From: Sapientia aquatica
GTDB lineage: Bacteria > Pseudomonadota > Gammaproteobacteria > Burkholderiales > Burkholderiaceae_D
Assembly: GCF_004358105.1 (NCBI RefSeq)
Contig: NZ_SMYL01000002.1
Span: forward strand, 124,001-188,000
DNA: 64,000 bases
Direction of reading: 5' to 3'
Of this stretch, positions 43,301 through 50,909 are shown piece by piece (position 1 is the first letter of the stretch; every line of letters begins with the position of its first letter). The position numbers and the translations under genes are program-made. The notes under the pieces are model-generated. The model did not search any database. It was not told the DNA's origin and saw only the letters and a list, made by a program, of their open reading frames with translations.

Positions 43301-46106
43301 CGAATAAGCGCCAATTGGTCAAGATGATTGCCGCCGAATTGATCCATGCTTCAAACGGCAAAAAGGCAAACAATAATCCGGTATGTAAAAACTGGCTGGT
43401 TGTTGCTTTTAACAGCGCGCTGAGATGTTGCATGATGGATGTGTCACTCGCCTTGACCAATAACTTAAGCAAGAACGAGCAAACAATCGGGATGAAATAA
43501 ATCGCCAAGACGACACAAGTCCAAAACAAGGCAAAGTCCGTTCCAGCCCAGCCAGCGATTAATAAAGCGGTCATGCCGATCGGCACAATGCTGCGACGCA
43601 GATTGTCTGCGATTTTCCACTTCGATAAGGCCGATAGTGGATTGATTAATTGACTTGCTTTGCTAACTTCGGCACTGGCTTCGCCCGGAACATGTGGCAA
43701 AATCCACGACGCAATTTGCCAATCGCCCCGAATCCAGCGATAACGGCGACTCACATCATCACGATAGGTGGAGGGATATTTCTCATACAGTTGCACATCA
43801 CTGAGTAGACCGGAGCGCAGGTAACAGCCTTCTAATAAATCGTGGCTCAGAATCCGGTTGACTGGCATTCGGCCTTTTAGAATGGTTGAGAAGGCTTCCA
43901 GATCATAAATGCCTTTGCCGATAAAAGAACCTTCACCGAACACATCTTGGTATACGTCGGACGCGCTACGGGTATAAGGGTCGATGCCTATGTCGCCGCC
44001 GCACAGCAGTTCATACAGCGACGCATCGGTGCGCGGCAAACAAACTACTACCCGCGGCTGCAAAATCCCATAGCCATCAACGATTAGATTGCGGCCTGGA
44101 TCGTATTGCGCTTGGTTCAAAGGATGGGCGAGTGTTCCGATAAACTTGCGGGCGGAATCACGCGGAAGTTCGGTATCCGTGTCCAAGGTAATGACATATT
44201 TGACTTTAACGGTGGCTGAAATGATCCCGACGATGACCGAGAATGGCGTTGCAATCTGATCCAGCAAAAACGCATTCAGATCAACTAATTTGCCGCGTTT
44301 GCGCTCGTAACCCATCCATAATTTATCTTGCTTATCCCAAGTGCGTGGTCGATGTAGTAGCAAGAAATTATCTTCATCCACCAGGGGATAGCGTTGATTG
44401 AGCTTTAAAATATTGGCCTTGACATGGCCGATTAAGCTGGCGTCTTCGGGCAAGGTTTCGGTATCGGCATCACAAAAATCAGTTAGCAAACAAAACCGTA
44501 AATTGGCATCGTGGTTAGCCAGATAACGCACCTCGAGCGATTCAATCAAATCGTCAATATTTTTTTTGGTGAACAGCATGCACGGGATGGTGACCATGGT
44601 GCGAAACTCTTCGGGAATGCCAAGCGAAAAATCCAGCCGTGGCAGCAATACTGGAATCACAATCAAGGTGCTGAGCCAGTTCACGATAGACACCGCAAAT
44701 TGGGTCACGCAAATTAGGGTTAGCAAAATTATTCCGCCCAAGACCCAATCCTTGACGCCGAATTCGATTGTTTGTAGCACGATCAATAACGCGGAGAATA
44801 GGCTAATTAAGCCTATGCCACCCAAATACATCGCCAGCGGCCTGTGTTTACACTGCAGTGCCAATTTGCCAAACCAGCTGGGTGTATGTCCTACCGCCTG
44901 CATGAGTAGCGGAAGCCCTTTGTTCATCAAATAGTAGCCAACGTGGCTGGTTCGATCTTGGCGCGTCGCATGGGTTAAATTGCTGAGTGCTAGTTGCAAG
45001 GCCTTTTCGGCGATTTGGGTTTCAGTAGTGCCGGTGTCGCGGGCGATTTTCTCTACCGCGTGGCGATATTGGTCGCGGGTGGCAAAGTCCATTTTTTTAA
45101 AAATTTCCGCCGGATCGCGTTCTAAAATCTGGTTGACTTCGCTCATCGTTTCGACAAATTCGCACCAATCCATATTGGTTAAAAAGCGCAAACTGCTAAT
45201 GCTATTGCTGATGGAAACTTGATCGATCGCTTGCTTTTGTGCTTCGGTTTGGACGATGGAATCAATGTGCTCGCCGCCCTCGGTCAAACGCTGGGCTAGC
45301 CAGGTCAAGGGTAAGGATAAGGAAGGGCTTTCGCCTTGTAAGCGCCGCACCAATTCAGCCACGAAAGAACTTTCCATTGGCGGATTAGAGCGCGCCATAT
45401 CGGCGACTAATAGGATTAATTTATTCGGATCGCGCACGGCAGTCTCTATCATGCGATCAGCCCACGAACCCGCCAAATTGCGATTGACTCGATTAACTGC
45501 AAGCCGCTCGGCAATGCCACGTAAGTTCTCAATCAAGGCCAAACGTAACATGATGGGAATAGCCCATAATTCGCCCAGCTTGAGCACGGTTACCTTTTGA
45601 TAGGCCGCGACAAAATAGCTCAAGCTCTCAGGATCAACCCGGCCATCGCCGTGCACAATCGTCTCAATCGCGATGTCATAAACCCGCGGTCTGCCGGTGG
45701 AATCGCCAGTGATAAGTTGCGGTAACTCTTTGCTGTAGTTCTTGGGTAAGTGGCGCTTGGCGGTACGAATTTGTTCTTCGATTAAATAGAAATTATCGAG
45801 TAACCAAATCGCTGCAGGAGTAACTTGCACGCCCGCTTTGACGGCCAGCGTCAATTCATTGCAGGCGTTGAGAATGACGCGCTCATTGTCAGCGAGTCGC
45901 GCTAGTAATTGATCGGACTTTTTTCCTAAACAGAGATCATGGGTTTTAGCCAGCATGCTGCCATGCTTTTGCATCTGGATCGCACTAAATAATTCGGATC
46001 GGATGAGTAATTCTTTTTGTAAGGGATGCGCTAGTTTGTTTTTGCCGGCGAAAATTTGTTTGACTCGTTGCAGTTGAATAGAAAAGTACGCGGTGTATTT
46101 GTTCAA
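37359..46106 (-). CDS. ndvB: Cyclic beta-1,2-glucan synthase (NdvB type)
   Basis: 2915 residues, normal for the family. Order: soluble N-terminal region, membrane helices at about 425-490, GT84 glycosyltransferase domain with DxD-type LDTDTELP (D642, D644) and QxxRW-like RYRWIRGDWQ, more membrane helices (about 840-1010), then two carbohydrate-binding regions and a C-terminal GH94 phosphorylase domain with GSCDWNDGMD. Initiation on protein, elongation and cyclisation make periplasmic glucans for osmotic adaptation. The start is TTG 46106 with AGGAAAG 11 bases upstream; no ATG fits. Palindrome copy 11 lies 79 bp upstream. Confidence 0.93.
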   Translation of the reverse strand: MNKYTAYFSIQLQRVKQIFAGKNKLAHPLQKELLIRSELFSAIQMQKHGSMLAKTHDLCLGKKSDQLLARLADNERVILNACNELTLAVKAGVQVTPAAIWLLDNFYLIEEQIRTAKRHLPKNYSKELPQLITGDSTGRPRVYDIAIETIVHGDGRVDPESLSYFVAAYQKVTVLKLGELWAIPIMLRLALIENLRGIAERLAVNRVNRNLAGSWADRMIETAVRDPNKLILLVADMARSNPPMESSFVAELVRRLQGESPSLSLPLTWLAQRLTEGGEHIDSIVQTEAQKQAIDQVSISNSISSLRFLTNMDWCEFVETMSEVNQILERDPAEIFKKMDFATRDQYRHAVEKIARDTGTTETQIAEKALQLALSNLTHATRQDRTSHVGYYLMNKGLPLLMQAVGHTPSWFGKLALQCKHRPLAMYLGGIGLISLFSALLIVLQTIEFGVKDWVLGGIILLTLICVTQFAVSIVNWLSTLIVIPVLLPRLDFSLGIPEEFRTMVTIPCMLFTKKNIDDLIESLEVRYLANHDANLRFCLLTDFCDADTETLPEDASLIGHVKANILKLNQRYPLVDEDNFLLLHRPRTWDKQDKLWMGYERKRGKLVDLNAFLLDQIATPFSVIVGIISATVKVKYVITLDTDTELPRDSARKFIGTLAHPLNQAQYDPGRNLIVDGYGILQPRVVVCLPRTDASLYELLCGGDIGIDPYTRSASDVYQDVFGEGSFIGKGIYDLEAFSTILKGRMPVNRILSHDLLEGCYLRSGLLSDVQLYEKYPSTYRDDVSRRYRWIRGDWQIASWILPHVPGEASAEVSKASQLINPLSALSKWKIADNLRRSIVPIGMTALLIAGWAGTDFALFWTCVVLAIYFIPIVCSFLLKLLVKASDTSIMQHLSALLKATTSQFLHTGLLFAFLPFEAWINSAAIILTNWRLFVTHKKLLEWNPSSESSSLSKNSLLYYFRLMWFSPTLALLSASYLWFSNPYSLLCAAPILLLWLGSPLLAFLISRPIEHRSSDLTQQQVVFLRKISRKIWLFFETYVGPNDNWLPPDNVQEKPLFAIAHRTSPTNIGLLLTTNLAAYDFGFINASTLIERSRATLLTMFKLERYRGHFFNWYDTQELVPLEPRYVSAVDSGNLTGHLLTFRAGVNELLSAPTFNLAIFAGIKDSYLMLLEVLNQTPLTSKALFEDELKLACALSSYELIPLEAQLTKLRDYSQGFIDELIQANLLPLDSELSNIVHSLAGQCLSAYTDLLYLTPWIKDLEPQKWTADIASLYEVSNLVQLAKFDPTSPLFLELKKVYQLSDIDFNALSSSIISAAERAKLRIESIKNMIQLATDFAQSDYSFLYNSITHLLYIGFNVTERRRDSGCYDLLASEARLTTFVAIAQSQLPQESWFALGRQLTIADGEPILLSWSGSMFEYLMPLLIMPTFDRTLLDQTLHSAVARQIQYGQQRSVPWGISESGYNSFDTNLNYQYRAFGVPGLGFKRGLGDDLVIAPYSSMMALMVYPEKACANLETLSACGYEGKFGFFEAIDYTKSRLMRGQTYAIIYSFMTHHQAMSFLSAAYVLLQRPMQRRFESDPLFQATMPLLLERIPKETATYSNTTELADIRTIPANPAMQTRTILTPNSTIPELQLLSNGRYHVMVTNSGAGYSQWNNLSVTRWHEDTTRDNWGTFCFVRDLEDGHYWSTGFQPTTTAASNYEVKFSEGRVEIRRNNQQFEMYTEIVVSPEDDVELRRTSIINRSRVRKIIDITSYAEVVLAPSMDDLSHPSFSNLFVQTEIIHARHAIICHRRARSAAETVPWMFHLVTVHGATVMDVSYETDRLQFIGRGNTIAQPQAMMHSNPLTNTQGSVLDPIVAIRYQIALEPDETATVDIVTGITDSRVTCLALIDKFQDRHLAYRVIELAWTHSQVALRQLNASEEDAQLYNRLASSVIYINPLLRAENSVLIRNRRGQSGLWSYTISGDLPIVLVQIKNRENIGLVHQLIQAHTYWSLRGLAVDLVIWNEDHASYRQVLQDQILGLINSVSGHQSGDRAGTIFVRIADQITLEDRILFQSVARIILTDSGGTLAAQMNRREALKIAPTKLQPTKRSMPPVAAKLPYSELSKSSLALASEFGGFSQDGKEYVIVTSSDQVTPAPWANVIANPQFGTVISESGQAYTWGENAHEFRLTPWDNDPICDPSGEAFYLRDEETGAFWSPTPLPCRGTGEYKTRHGFGYSVFEHEEAGIVSTLTVYVALDASIKYSVLQLQNTSSVARKLTATGYVEWVLGDLRSKSAMHIITEFDPISGAILARNPYNTDFCNRVAFFDVNSTLKKITCDRDEFIGRNQSLQRPAAMENAKLSGKIGSNFDPCAVIQVACDLAPGEERQFTFILGMANTDQVNISNLVERYGGETNSSTALEQVKHYWNNTLGKVTVTTPDQSINFLTNGWLLYQTIACRLWARSGYYQSGGAFGFRDQLQDCMALIHCQPALVRQQVLLHAAHQFVEGDVQHWWHPPSNRGVRTNCSDDFLWLPLAVQRYVMSSHDYGVLDEIVPFLEGRKVSPEEDSYYDTPTVSGKSATLYEHCKLAIEHGLRFGSHSLSLMGSCDWNDGMDKVGNQGKGESVWLSFFLYDILVNFKLISEQHNDGEFALRCQTEGDLLRAHIDQHAWDGAWYRRAYFDDGSPLGSAQNSECQIDSISQSWSVLSGAGDPKKSKRAMQALHERLVNAKEGIVKLLDPPFDHGPQNPGYIRGYVPGVRENGGQYTHAAIWAAMAYAQMGDSKNAWGITQIINPINHAKTKDALTIYKVEPYVVAADVYAVAPHVGRGGWTWYTGSAGWMYRLLLESLLGIKLAGNRLTIQPLIPDEWTGFELDYQFHSASYHIQISRPASTTSSIRVSVDGVLQADGIILMIDDHARHQVEVLLMKN

Positions 46107-46184
46107 TTGGGCCAGTTCTTTCCTGTGAAGTATTACGCCTACTTTATGGAAGGAATAGCTTATGCAATCTCGATCAAACTTTAT

Positions 46185-46200
46185 GTACGTTAGCGAACTG
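46185..46200 (+). promoter_or_regulatory. Recurrent intergenic palindrome, copy 11
   Basis: TGTACGTTAGCGAACT between the divergent ndvB-like gene (79 bp before its start) and the diguanylate cyclase (136 bp). Operator role inferred. Confidence 0.4.
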
Positions 46201-46335
46201 AAAAAACCGCGATGCTCCTGCTACGATCACGCTTCAAACTACGCTTAGTTTTGTGGCGCTGCCATTTATCAATTGTAGAAATTGGCAAACTAATTTCGCC
46301 ATGCATTGACTACCGCTTTGTAATGTGAGGATTTT

Positions 46336-47289
46336 TTGTTACCTAAAAACCTGCAAATAAATCCTCCCTTCGATGACAATTTGGCTCAAATCACGCTTAA
46401 CTCGATTGGGGATGCAGTGATTTGTACCGACATGGCGGGTCGCATTGATTATCTCAATGATGCAGCGGAAAAAATCACCAAATGGTCTAAGGCCGACGCG
46501 CGCGGGCAGTTGCTTAACACCGTCTTTAATATTATTAACGCCGACAATCGCGAACCAAAAATTAATACGGTCGAATTGGTGTTAAAAAATGATCACCCAA
46601 TAGACCTGCCGATTAATACCATTCTCATTCGCAAAGACGGCAGCGAGATTCATATCGAAGATTCGGCGTCACCGATACACAATAATCTAGGCAGCCAATA
46701 CGGCGTGGTGATCGTGTTTCGTGATGTGAGTGCGGCGCAAGATGCGGCCAGCAAGTTAATGTATCAAGCTCAGCACGACAATTTGACTAATTTACCGAAT
46801 CGACTTGTGCTCAGCGATAGAATCGCGCACGCGATTGCGCTGGCCGAACGCAATAAAAGCCAGTTTTACGTGCTGTTCATCGATTTGGATAATTTTAAAA
46901 AAATTAACGACAGCCTCGGTCACAGCATAGGCGACCAATTGCTGAAAGAAGTCGCTAATCGCTTGGTCGGTTGTATTCGGCATTCCGATACGGTAAGCCG
47001 CCAAGGTGGCGATGAATTTATCGTGCTGCTCTCTGAATGCCAACTTCAAGCTGAGGCGGCGCAGATAACCAGCAAAATTCTAGCTACCTTGCTAATCCCG
47101 TATCGCTTCGCTCACACCACGTTTTCTATCTCTGCCAGCATAGGAATCAGCCGTTATCCGATCGATGGACGGGACGTGGCGATCCTGATTAATCTCGCCG
47201 ACGCCGCGATGTATCAAGCTAAAAAGCGCGGGCGCAATAATTTTCAATTTTATGAAGCAGGGCTGGAACAGCTTGTGCCAGCGCGATGA
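46336..47289 (+). CDS. PAS-GGDEF diguanylate cyclase
   Basis: 317 residues. A PAS domain (about 15-135, IGDAVICTDMAGRIDYLNDAAEKIT) is followed by a GGDEF domain (about 145-310). The active site RQGGDEFIVL is intact and the product-inhibition site RHSD is five residues before it, in the canonical I-site position. No membrane segment or EAL domain. It should make c-di-GMP under PAS control. Start is TTG 46336 behind GTGAGGA. It diverges from the glucan synthase gene and shares palindrome copy 11, suggesting co-regulation. Confidence 0.9.
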   Translation: MLPKNLQINPPFDDNLAQITLNSIGDAVICTDMAGRIDYLNDAAEKITKWSKADARGQLLNTVFNIINADNREPKINTVELVLKNDHPIDLPINTILIRKDGSEIHIEDSASPIHNNLGSQYGVVIVFRDVSAAQDAASKLMYQAQHDNLTNLPNRLVLSDRIAHAIALAERNKSQFYVLFIDLDNFKKINDSLGHSIGDQLLKEVANRLVGCIRHSDTVSRQGGDEFIVLLSECQLQAEAAQITSKILATLLIPYRFAHTTFSISASIGISRYPIDGRDVAILINLADAAMYQAKKRGRNNFQFYEAGLEQLVPAR

Positions 47290-47335
47290 TGCTTTTTTGA
47301 TGCGCTTACGCGATCAATTGATTTAAAAAACACAA

Positions 47336-47351
47336 TGTTAGCTAACGCACG
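47336..47351 (-). promoter_or_regulatory. Recurrent intergenic palindrome, copy 12
   Basis: Reverse complement CGTGCGTTAGCTAACA. It is 84 bp before the small gene at 47435. Operator role inferred. Confidence 0.4.
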
Positions 47352-47434
47352 GAAGCAGGCGCTAAGTTAGCTTAATTTCTATGCTTATGTGACATCAAAT
47401 TCAATCGGCTTCGCTTTATCGGAGAGGGAAAAGT

Positions 47435-47596
47435 ATGGATACAAATCAGGCAGTTGTCTTGGCGTCCTACATCGGCTCAAAGATGCACGATGAGTTCATT
47501 AAAATCTTTAGCGGCGACATTGAAGAGAGCGAATTGGTGCACAACCAGCTCAAAAATCCTCCTGAGGTGATGGAGCCGGAACCCAGTAACGACTGA
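47435..47596 (+). CDS. Small hypothetical protein, acidic tail
   Basis: 53 residues starting MDTNQAVVLASYIGSKMHDEF and ending with an acidic, proline-containing tail (PPEVMEPEPSND). GAGAGGGAAA is directly upstream of ATG and palindrome copy 12 is 84 bp before it. No family recognised. It is too short for most gene finders. The following gene encodes an HTH-like protein 66 bp later. Confidence 0.5.
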   Translation: MDTNQAVVLASYIGSKMHDEFIKIFSGDIEESELVHNQLKNPPEVMEPEPSND

Positions 47597-47662
47597 AGTA
47601 ATTTGGTTGGTCGATTTTATTTTACTCACTTTTTTGAACGCACTTTTCGAGGATAACGTCAC

Positions 47663-47935
47663 ATGACTAATTTATTAAAGCTTAAATCGAACGAGGATTT
47701 TGACTACGATCCCAACACCTTATTGGATTGTTTACTCAATAAGCTGCATTTAAAAAATGACGCAGCATTGTCTCGCGCCTTAAAAATCGGCCCACCGGTC
47801 ATTAGCAAAATCCGCAACCGTCACTTGCCGGTTGGCGCTTCCATGTTGATTCGAATGCAGGAAGTCAGCGACATGAATATCAAAGAATTGCGCGCGTTGA
47901 TGGGCGATAAGCGGCCAAAATTTAACGAAAAATAA
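47663..47935 (+). CDS. Small helix-turn-helix-like protein
   Basis: 90 residues. The central segment LHLKNDAALSRALKIGPPVISKIRNRHLPVGASMLIRMQE has the spacing of a lambda-repressor-type helix-turn-helix (AALSRALKIGPPVISKIR). It resembles a short Cro/XRE-like DNA-binding protein. There is no effector domain. Its position downstream of a small gene and upstream of a lipid transporter gives no clear target. A role as a regulator is inferred from the fold only. Confidence 0.65.
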   Translation: MTNLLKLKSNEDFDYDPNTLLDCLLNKLHLKNDAALSRALKIGPPVISKIRNRHLPVGASMLIRMQEVSDMNIKELRALMGDKRPKFNEK

Positions 47936-47957
47936 GCGGGCGCATTAATTCATCGGG

Positions 47958-49094
47958 TTGCCACAACAGGGGAATATTCTGATTGAATCTGCGCCAGCTC
48001 AGGTAACCGTCTCCCCTTTAGGTCATCTGTTATTAGCCGGAAGTTGGGAGTTTGCGACCTTAAAGAGCAAGTCGATTGTGCTGCCTAATGCAACGCCTGA
48101 TGCTGAGTCAGTGATCGTGATTGATGCGACGAAATTAGATTTCATCGATGGCACCGGCGCTTGGATTTTGCAGAATTGTTTGCAGCGTCTGCGGCAACAA
48201 GGCAAACAGATACGTTTAGAAGGTTGGACGGCAAGCAATCTGAAATTAATGCAACAAATTGAGCAGCAGCAGAGCGTCAAGTTGCCGACCAAAGCCGCGA
48301 TTCCATTGTTGAATCAAATTGGAATGAATGCCGCAGCGCAGTACAAAAGTGGTTTCGCCTTGCTGTCGTTTATCGGTCAGGTTGCTATGGCATTGGTGGC
48401 AAATCTGTCGCACCGCAGCCGCTGGCGCTGGGCGATTGTGTGCAATAACGTGCAAAGCGCTGGCGTGGATGCGTTAGCGATTATTGGCATCACATCGTGC
48501 TTGCTGGGTGTTGTTGTGGCTTATCAGGGAGTGGATCAGTTACGCCATTACGGTGCCAATATTTTTGTGGTGGACTTAATTGGTTACTCGATGCTGCGCG
48601 AATTCTCGCCCTTGATTACCGCCATTATTATTGCCGGTCGTTCGAGTTCAGCATTTGCCGCACAAATTGGAACGATGAAGATTATGGAAGAACTCGACGG
48701 CATGCGCACCATCGGTATTGATCCTATCAATATGCTAGTTCTTCCCAAACTCATCGCGCTAATGTTGGTTTTGCCCTTGTTGACGGTGTTCTCGGATATG
48801 GCGGGCGTGGTCGGCGGGATGGTGATGGCGCGTTCGCAATTGGATATCAGCTTTAATGAATTCCTCACGCGCTTTGCCTTAGTGATACATCCAACTTCGT
48901 TTTTAATCGGTGTGGGTAAGGCGCTGGTATTTTCGGTTGTGATTACGCTCATCGGTTGCTTCCAAGGGCTTGCAACTAAGGGCGATGCCGATAGCGTGGG
49001 TCAGCAAACGACGCGTAGCGTGGTGCAATCAATTTTTATTGTGATTTCGCTCGATGCGGTATTTTCGGTGGTGTTTAGTTTGTTGGGAATGTGA
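47958..49094 (+). CDS. MlaE-type ABC transporter permease with N-terminal STAS domain
   Basis: About 370 residues. Residues 1-115 look like a STAS/MlaB domain (VIVIDATKLDFIDGTGAWILQNCLQRLRQ), and about 130-378 form an MlaE permease with five helices (LIGYSMLREFSPLITAIIIAGRSSSAFAAQIGTMKIMEELDGMRTIGIDP is the coupling helix region). MlaB is thus fused to MlaE. These transporters move phospholipids between inner and outer membrane. The start is uncertain: TTG 47958 is given, and a CTG at 47979 behind AGGGG is possible. Confidence 0.88.
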   Translation: MPQQGNILIESAPAQVTVSPLGHLLLAGSWEFATLKSKSIVLPNATPDAESVIVIDATKLDFIDGTGAWILQNCLQRLRQQGKQIRLEGWTASNLKLMQQIEQQQSVKLPTKAAIPLLNQIGMNAAAQYKSGFALLSFIGQVAMALVANLSHRSRWRWAIVCNNVQSAGVDALAIIGITSCLLGVVVAYQGVDQLRHYGANIFVVDLIGYSMLREFSPLITAIIIAGRSSSAFAAQIGTMKIMEELDGMRTIGIDPINMLVLPKLIALMLVLPLLTVFSDMAGVVGGMVMARSQLDISFNEFLTRFALVIHPTSFLIGVGKALVFSVVITLIGCFQGLATKGDADSVGQQTTRSVVQSIFIVISLDAVFSVVFSLLGM

Positions 49095-49095
49095 G

Positions 49096-49905
49096 GTGGA
49101 TAGCGTTCCCTTATCCCCTTCAGACGTGATCGAGATGCAGAAAATCTGCACCAGCTTTGGCAAGCATCAGGTTCACGCCAATTTAGACTTGAGCGTAAAA
49201 CGTGGTGAAATCTTTGCCTTGATTGGCGATAGCGGTTCCGGCAAATCAACCTTGTTGCGCGAAATGATGCTGTTGCATAAGCCAGATTCGGGCTCGATTC
49301 GGGTATTGGATATTGATTTGAATTCTGCAACCGAGCAGCAAATAAAAGAGCTGCATCAACGTTGGGGCGTGATGTTTCAATATGGCGGCTTATTCGGCAC
49401 CCTGACTATTCGCGCTAATGTCGGTTTGCCATTGCGTGAACATACCAACTTAGTCGATGAATTAATTAATCAAATCGCTGATTGGAAAATCAAGATCAGC
49501 GGTTTGCAGGAGGACGCCGCTTTGCAGTTTCCAGACCAATTAAGCGGTGGAATGCTTAAACGTGCTTCGATGGCGCGGGCGTTGGCGATGGATCCGATTT
49601 TATTATTTTTAGATGAGCCAACAGCGGGCCTTGATCCGAGTGGCGCGGATGGTATCGATAAATTGATTAAAGACGTGCAAGCGATGTATCAAGCCACTAT
49701 TGTGATGGTAACGCATGATTTGGATTTACTTTGGCAAATCGCAGACCGTGTCGCGGTCTTGGGCGAAGGTAAGGTGGTTGGGGTTGGAACGATGTTGGAA
49801 TTATCCACGATGACGCACCCGATTATTCGTAGCTACTTTGACGGCGCGCGCGGTCGATCGGCGCAACAGCTGGCCTTGATACAACGTCAAAAACTCATCG
49901 CGTGA
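49096..49905 (+). CDS. MlaF-type ABC transporter ATP-binding protein
   Basis: 269 residues. Walker A GDSGSGKST, Q-loop MFQYGGLFG, signature LSGGMLKRASMARAL, Walker B ILLFLDEPTAGLDP and H-switch VTHDLD are all present. Start GTG 49096 lies one base after the permease stop; the upstream frame overlaps the permease. It powers the adjacent MlaE-type permease. The start by GTG right after the stop indicates coupling. Confidence 0.9.
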   Translation: MDSVPLSPSDVIEMQKICTSFGKHQVHANLDLSVKRGEIFALIGDSGSGKSTLLREMMLLHKPDSGSIRVLDIDLNSATEQQIKELHQRWGVMFQYGGLFGTLTIRANVGLPLREHTNLVDELINQIADWKIKISGLQEDAALQFPDQLSGGMLKRASMARALAMDPILLFLDEPTAGLDPSGADGIDKLIKDVQAMYQATIVMVTHDLDLLWQIADRVAVLGEGKVVGVGTMLELSTMTHPIIRSYFDGARGRSAQQLALIQRQKLIA

Positions 49906-49964
49906 GATGATCTAGGCCACGGTTAAGCGCTATTCGATTCACCCATTCTAAAAATAACGAGAGC

Positions 49965-50909
49965 ATGCCCGTGGAATCCAAAGTGAACTATGCCTTAGTT
50001 GGTGCTTTCGTTTTAGTCTTGAGCGCAATACTGATTTGCGTGGTGTTATGGCTGGCGGTGGGTATTCGCATTAAGAAGCATGAACAATTGTATGGCGCGG
50101 TGATACAAGAATCGGTTGCGGGTTTGGATGTCGATGCGCCGGTTAAATATTTGGGCGTGGATGTTGGTAAGGTAAAGAAAATCTTTATCGATCCGCATAG
50201 CCCGCAACAGGTGCAGTTGGTCTTTGCTATCGAGCACGGCACTTTAATTAAACAAGACACGGTTGCCGTTTTAAAGTCGCAAGGTTTAACCGGTATCGCC
50301 TATGTCGAACTTAGCGGCGGTACAGCCAATTCTCCGGTTCTGACAGTTCACGCCAATCAGCCTTATCCAATGATAGTCATTAAGCCTTCATTGAGTGCGC
50401 GTTTAGAAAATGTCTTGAGCAATGTGTTAGCCAATTTAGATCAAACCTCAGCCACCGTGAATGCCATGTTTGACCAAGATAATCGCATGGAAGTAAAGCG
50501 CATCCTCAATAGCACATCGGTGATCCTAGCGACAATTGCGGCACAAAAAGAGCAAATACATCGTTTTATTGTCGATGCTGCGGCTACCGCTAATGGCACG
50601 GCTAAGGCGATTCCCAAACTGAGTCAAGCGATTGATCAAGTCGGTCGGGGAGCTGGGGCCTTTGAAAAAATGTCTGTCCAATTATCCAAAACCAGCACAA
50701 ACGCTGACCAAGCTTTAAGCAAGGTTGATCAAGCCGCCAACAACATTACCCAACAAACTTTACCTAAATTTGATTTGCTGCTGAGCGACTTGGCCGATCT
50801 ATCCAAGTCCTTAAAGCGGCTTAGCGATCAAACCGAGGGCAATCCCAATAGCTTAATTTTAGGAACCGATCCGGTCCCGTTTGGCCCTGGAGAATCGAGC
50901 AAACCATGA
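49965..50909 (+). CDS. MlaD/MCE-domain protein
   Basis: 314 residues. One N-terminal membrane helix (YALVGAFVLVLSAILICVVLWL) is followed by an MCE domain (about 45-120: IQESVAGLDVDAPVKYLGVDVGKVKKIFID). A long helical C-terminal part (about 130-290) contains repeated N/Q-rich helices (TSTNADQALSKVDQAANNITQQ). The MCE domain forms a hexameric ring that carries lipid through the periplasm. The long tail is of the PqiB/YebT or TtgC-like kind and may form a needle. Overlaps the next gene by ATGA. Confidence 0.9.
   Translation: MPVESKVNYALVGAFVLVLSAILICVVLWLAVGIRIKKHEQLYGAVIQESVAGLDVDAPVKYLGVDVGKVKKIFIDPHSPQQVQLVFAIEHGTLIKQDTVAVLKSQGLTGIAYVELSGGTANSPVLTVHANQPYPMIVIKPSLSARLENVLSNVLANLDQTSATVNAMFDQDNRMEVKRILNSTSVILATIAAQKEQIHRFIVDAAATANGTAKAIPKLSQAIDQVGRGAGAFEKMSVQLSKTSTNADQALSKVDQAANNITQQTLPKFDLLLSDLADLSKSLKRLSDQTEGNPNSLILGTDPVPFGPGESSKP

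Noticed and set aside
37670-45700. Many open frames opposite the glucan synthase gene
   Set aside because: All lie antisense to a continuous conserved protein and show no ribosome sites or recognisable products.
47435-47935. Toxin-antitoxin module
   Set aside because: One partner is HTH-like, but the other shows no toxin-like motif and the order is unusual; kept only as a regulator pair.
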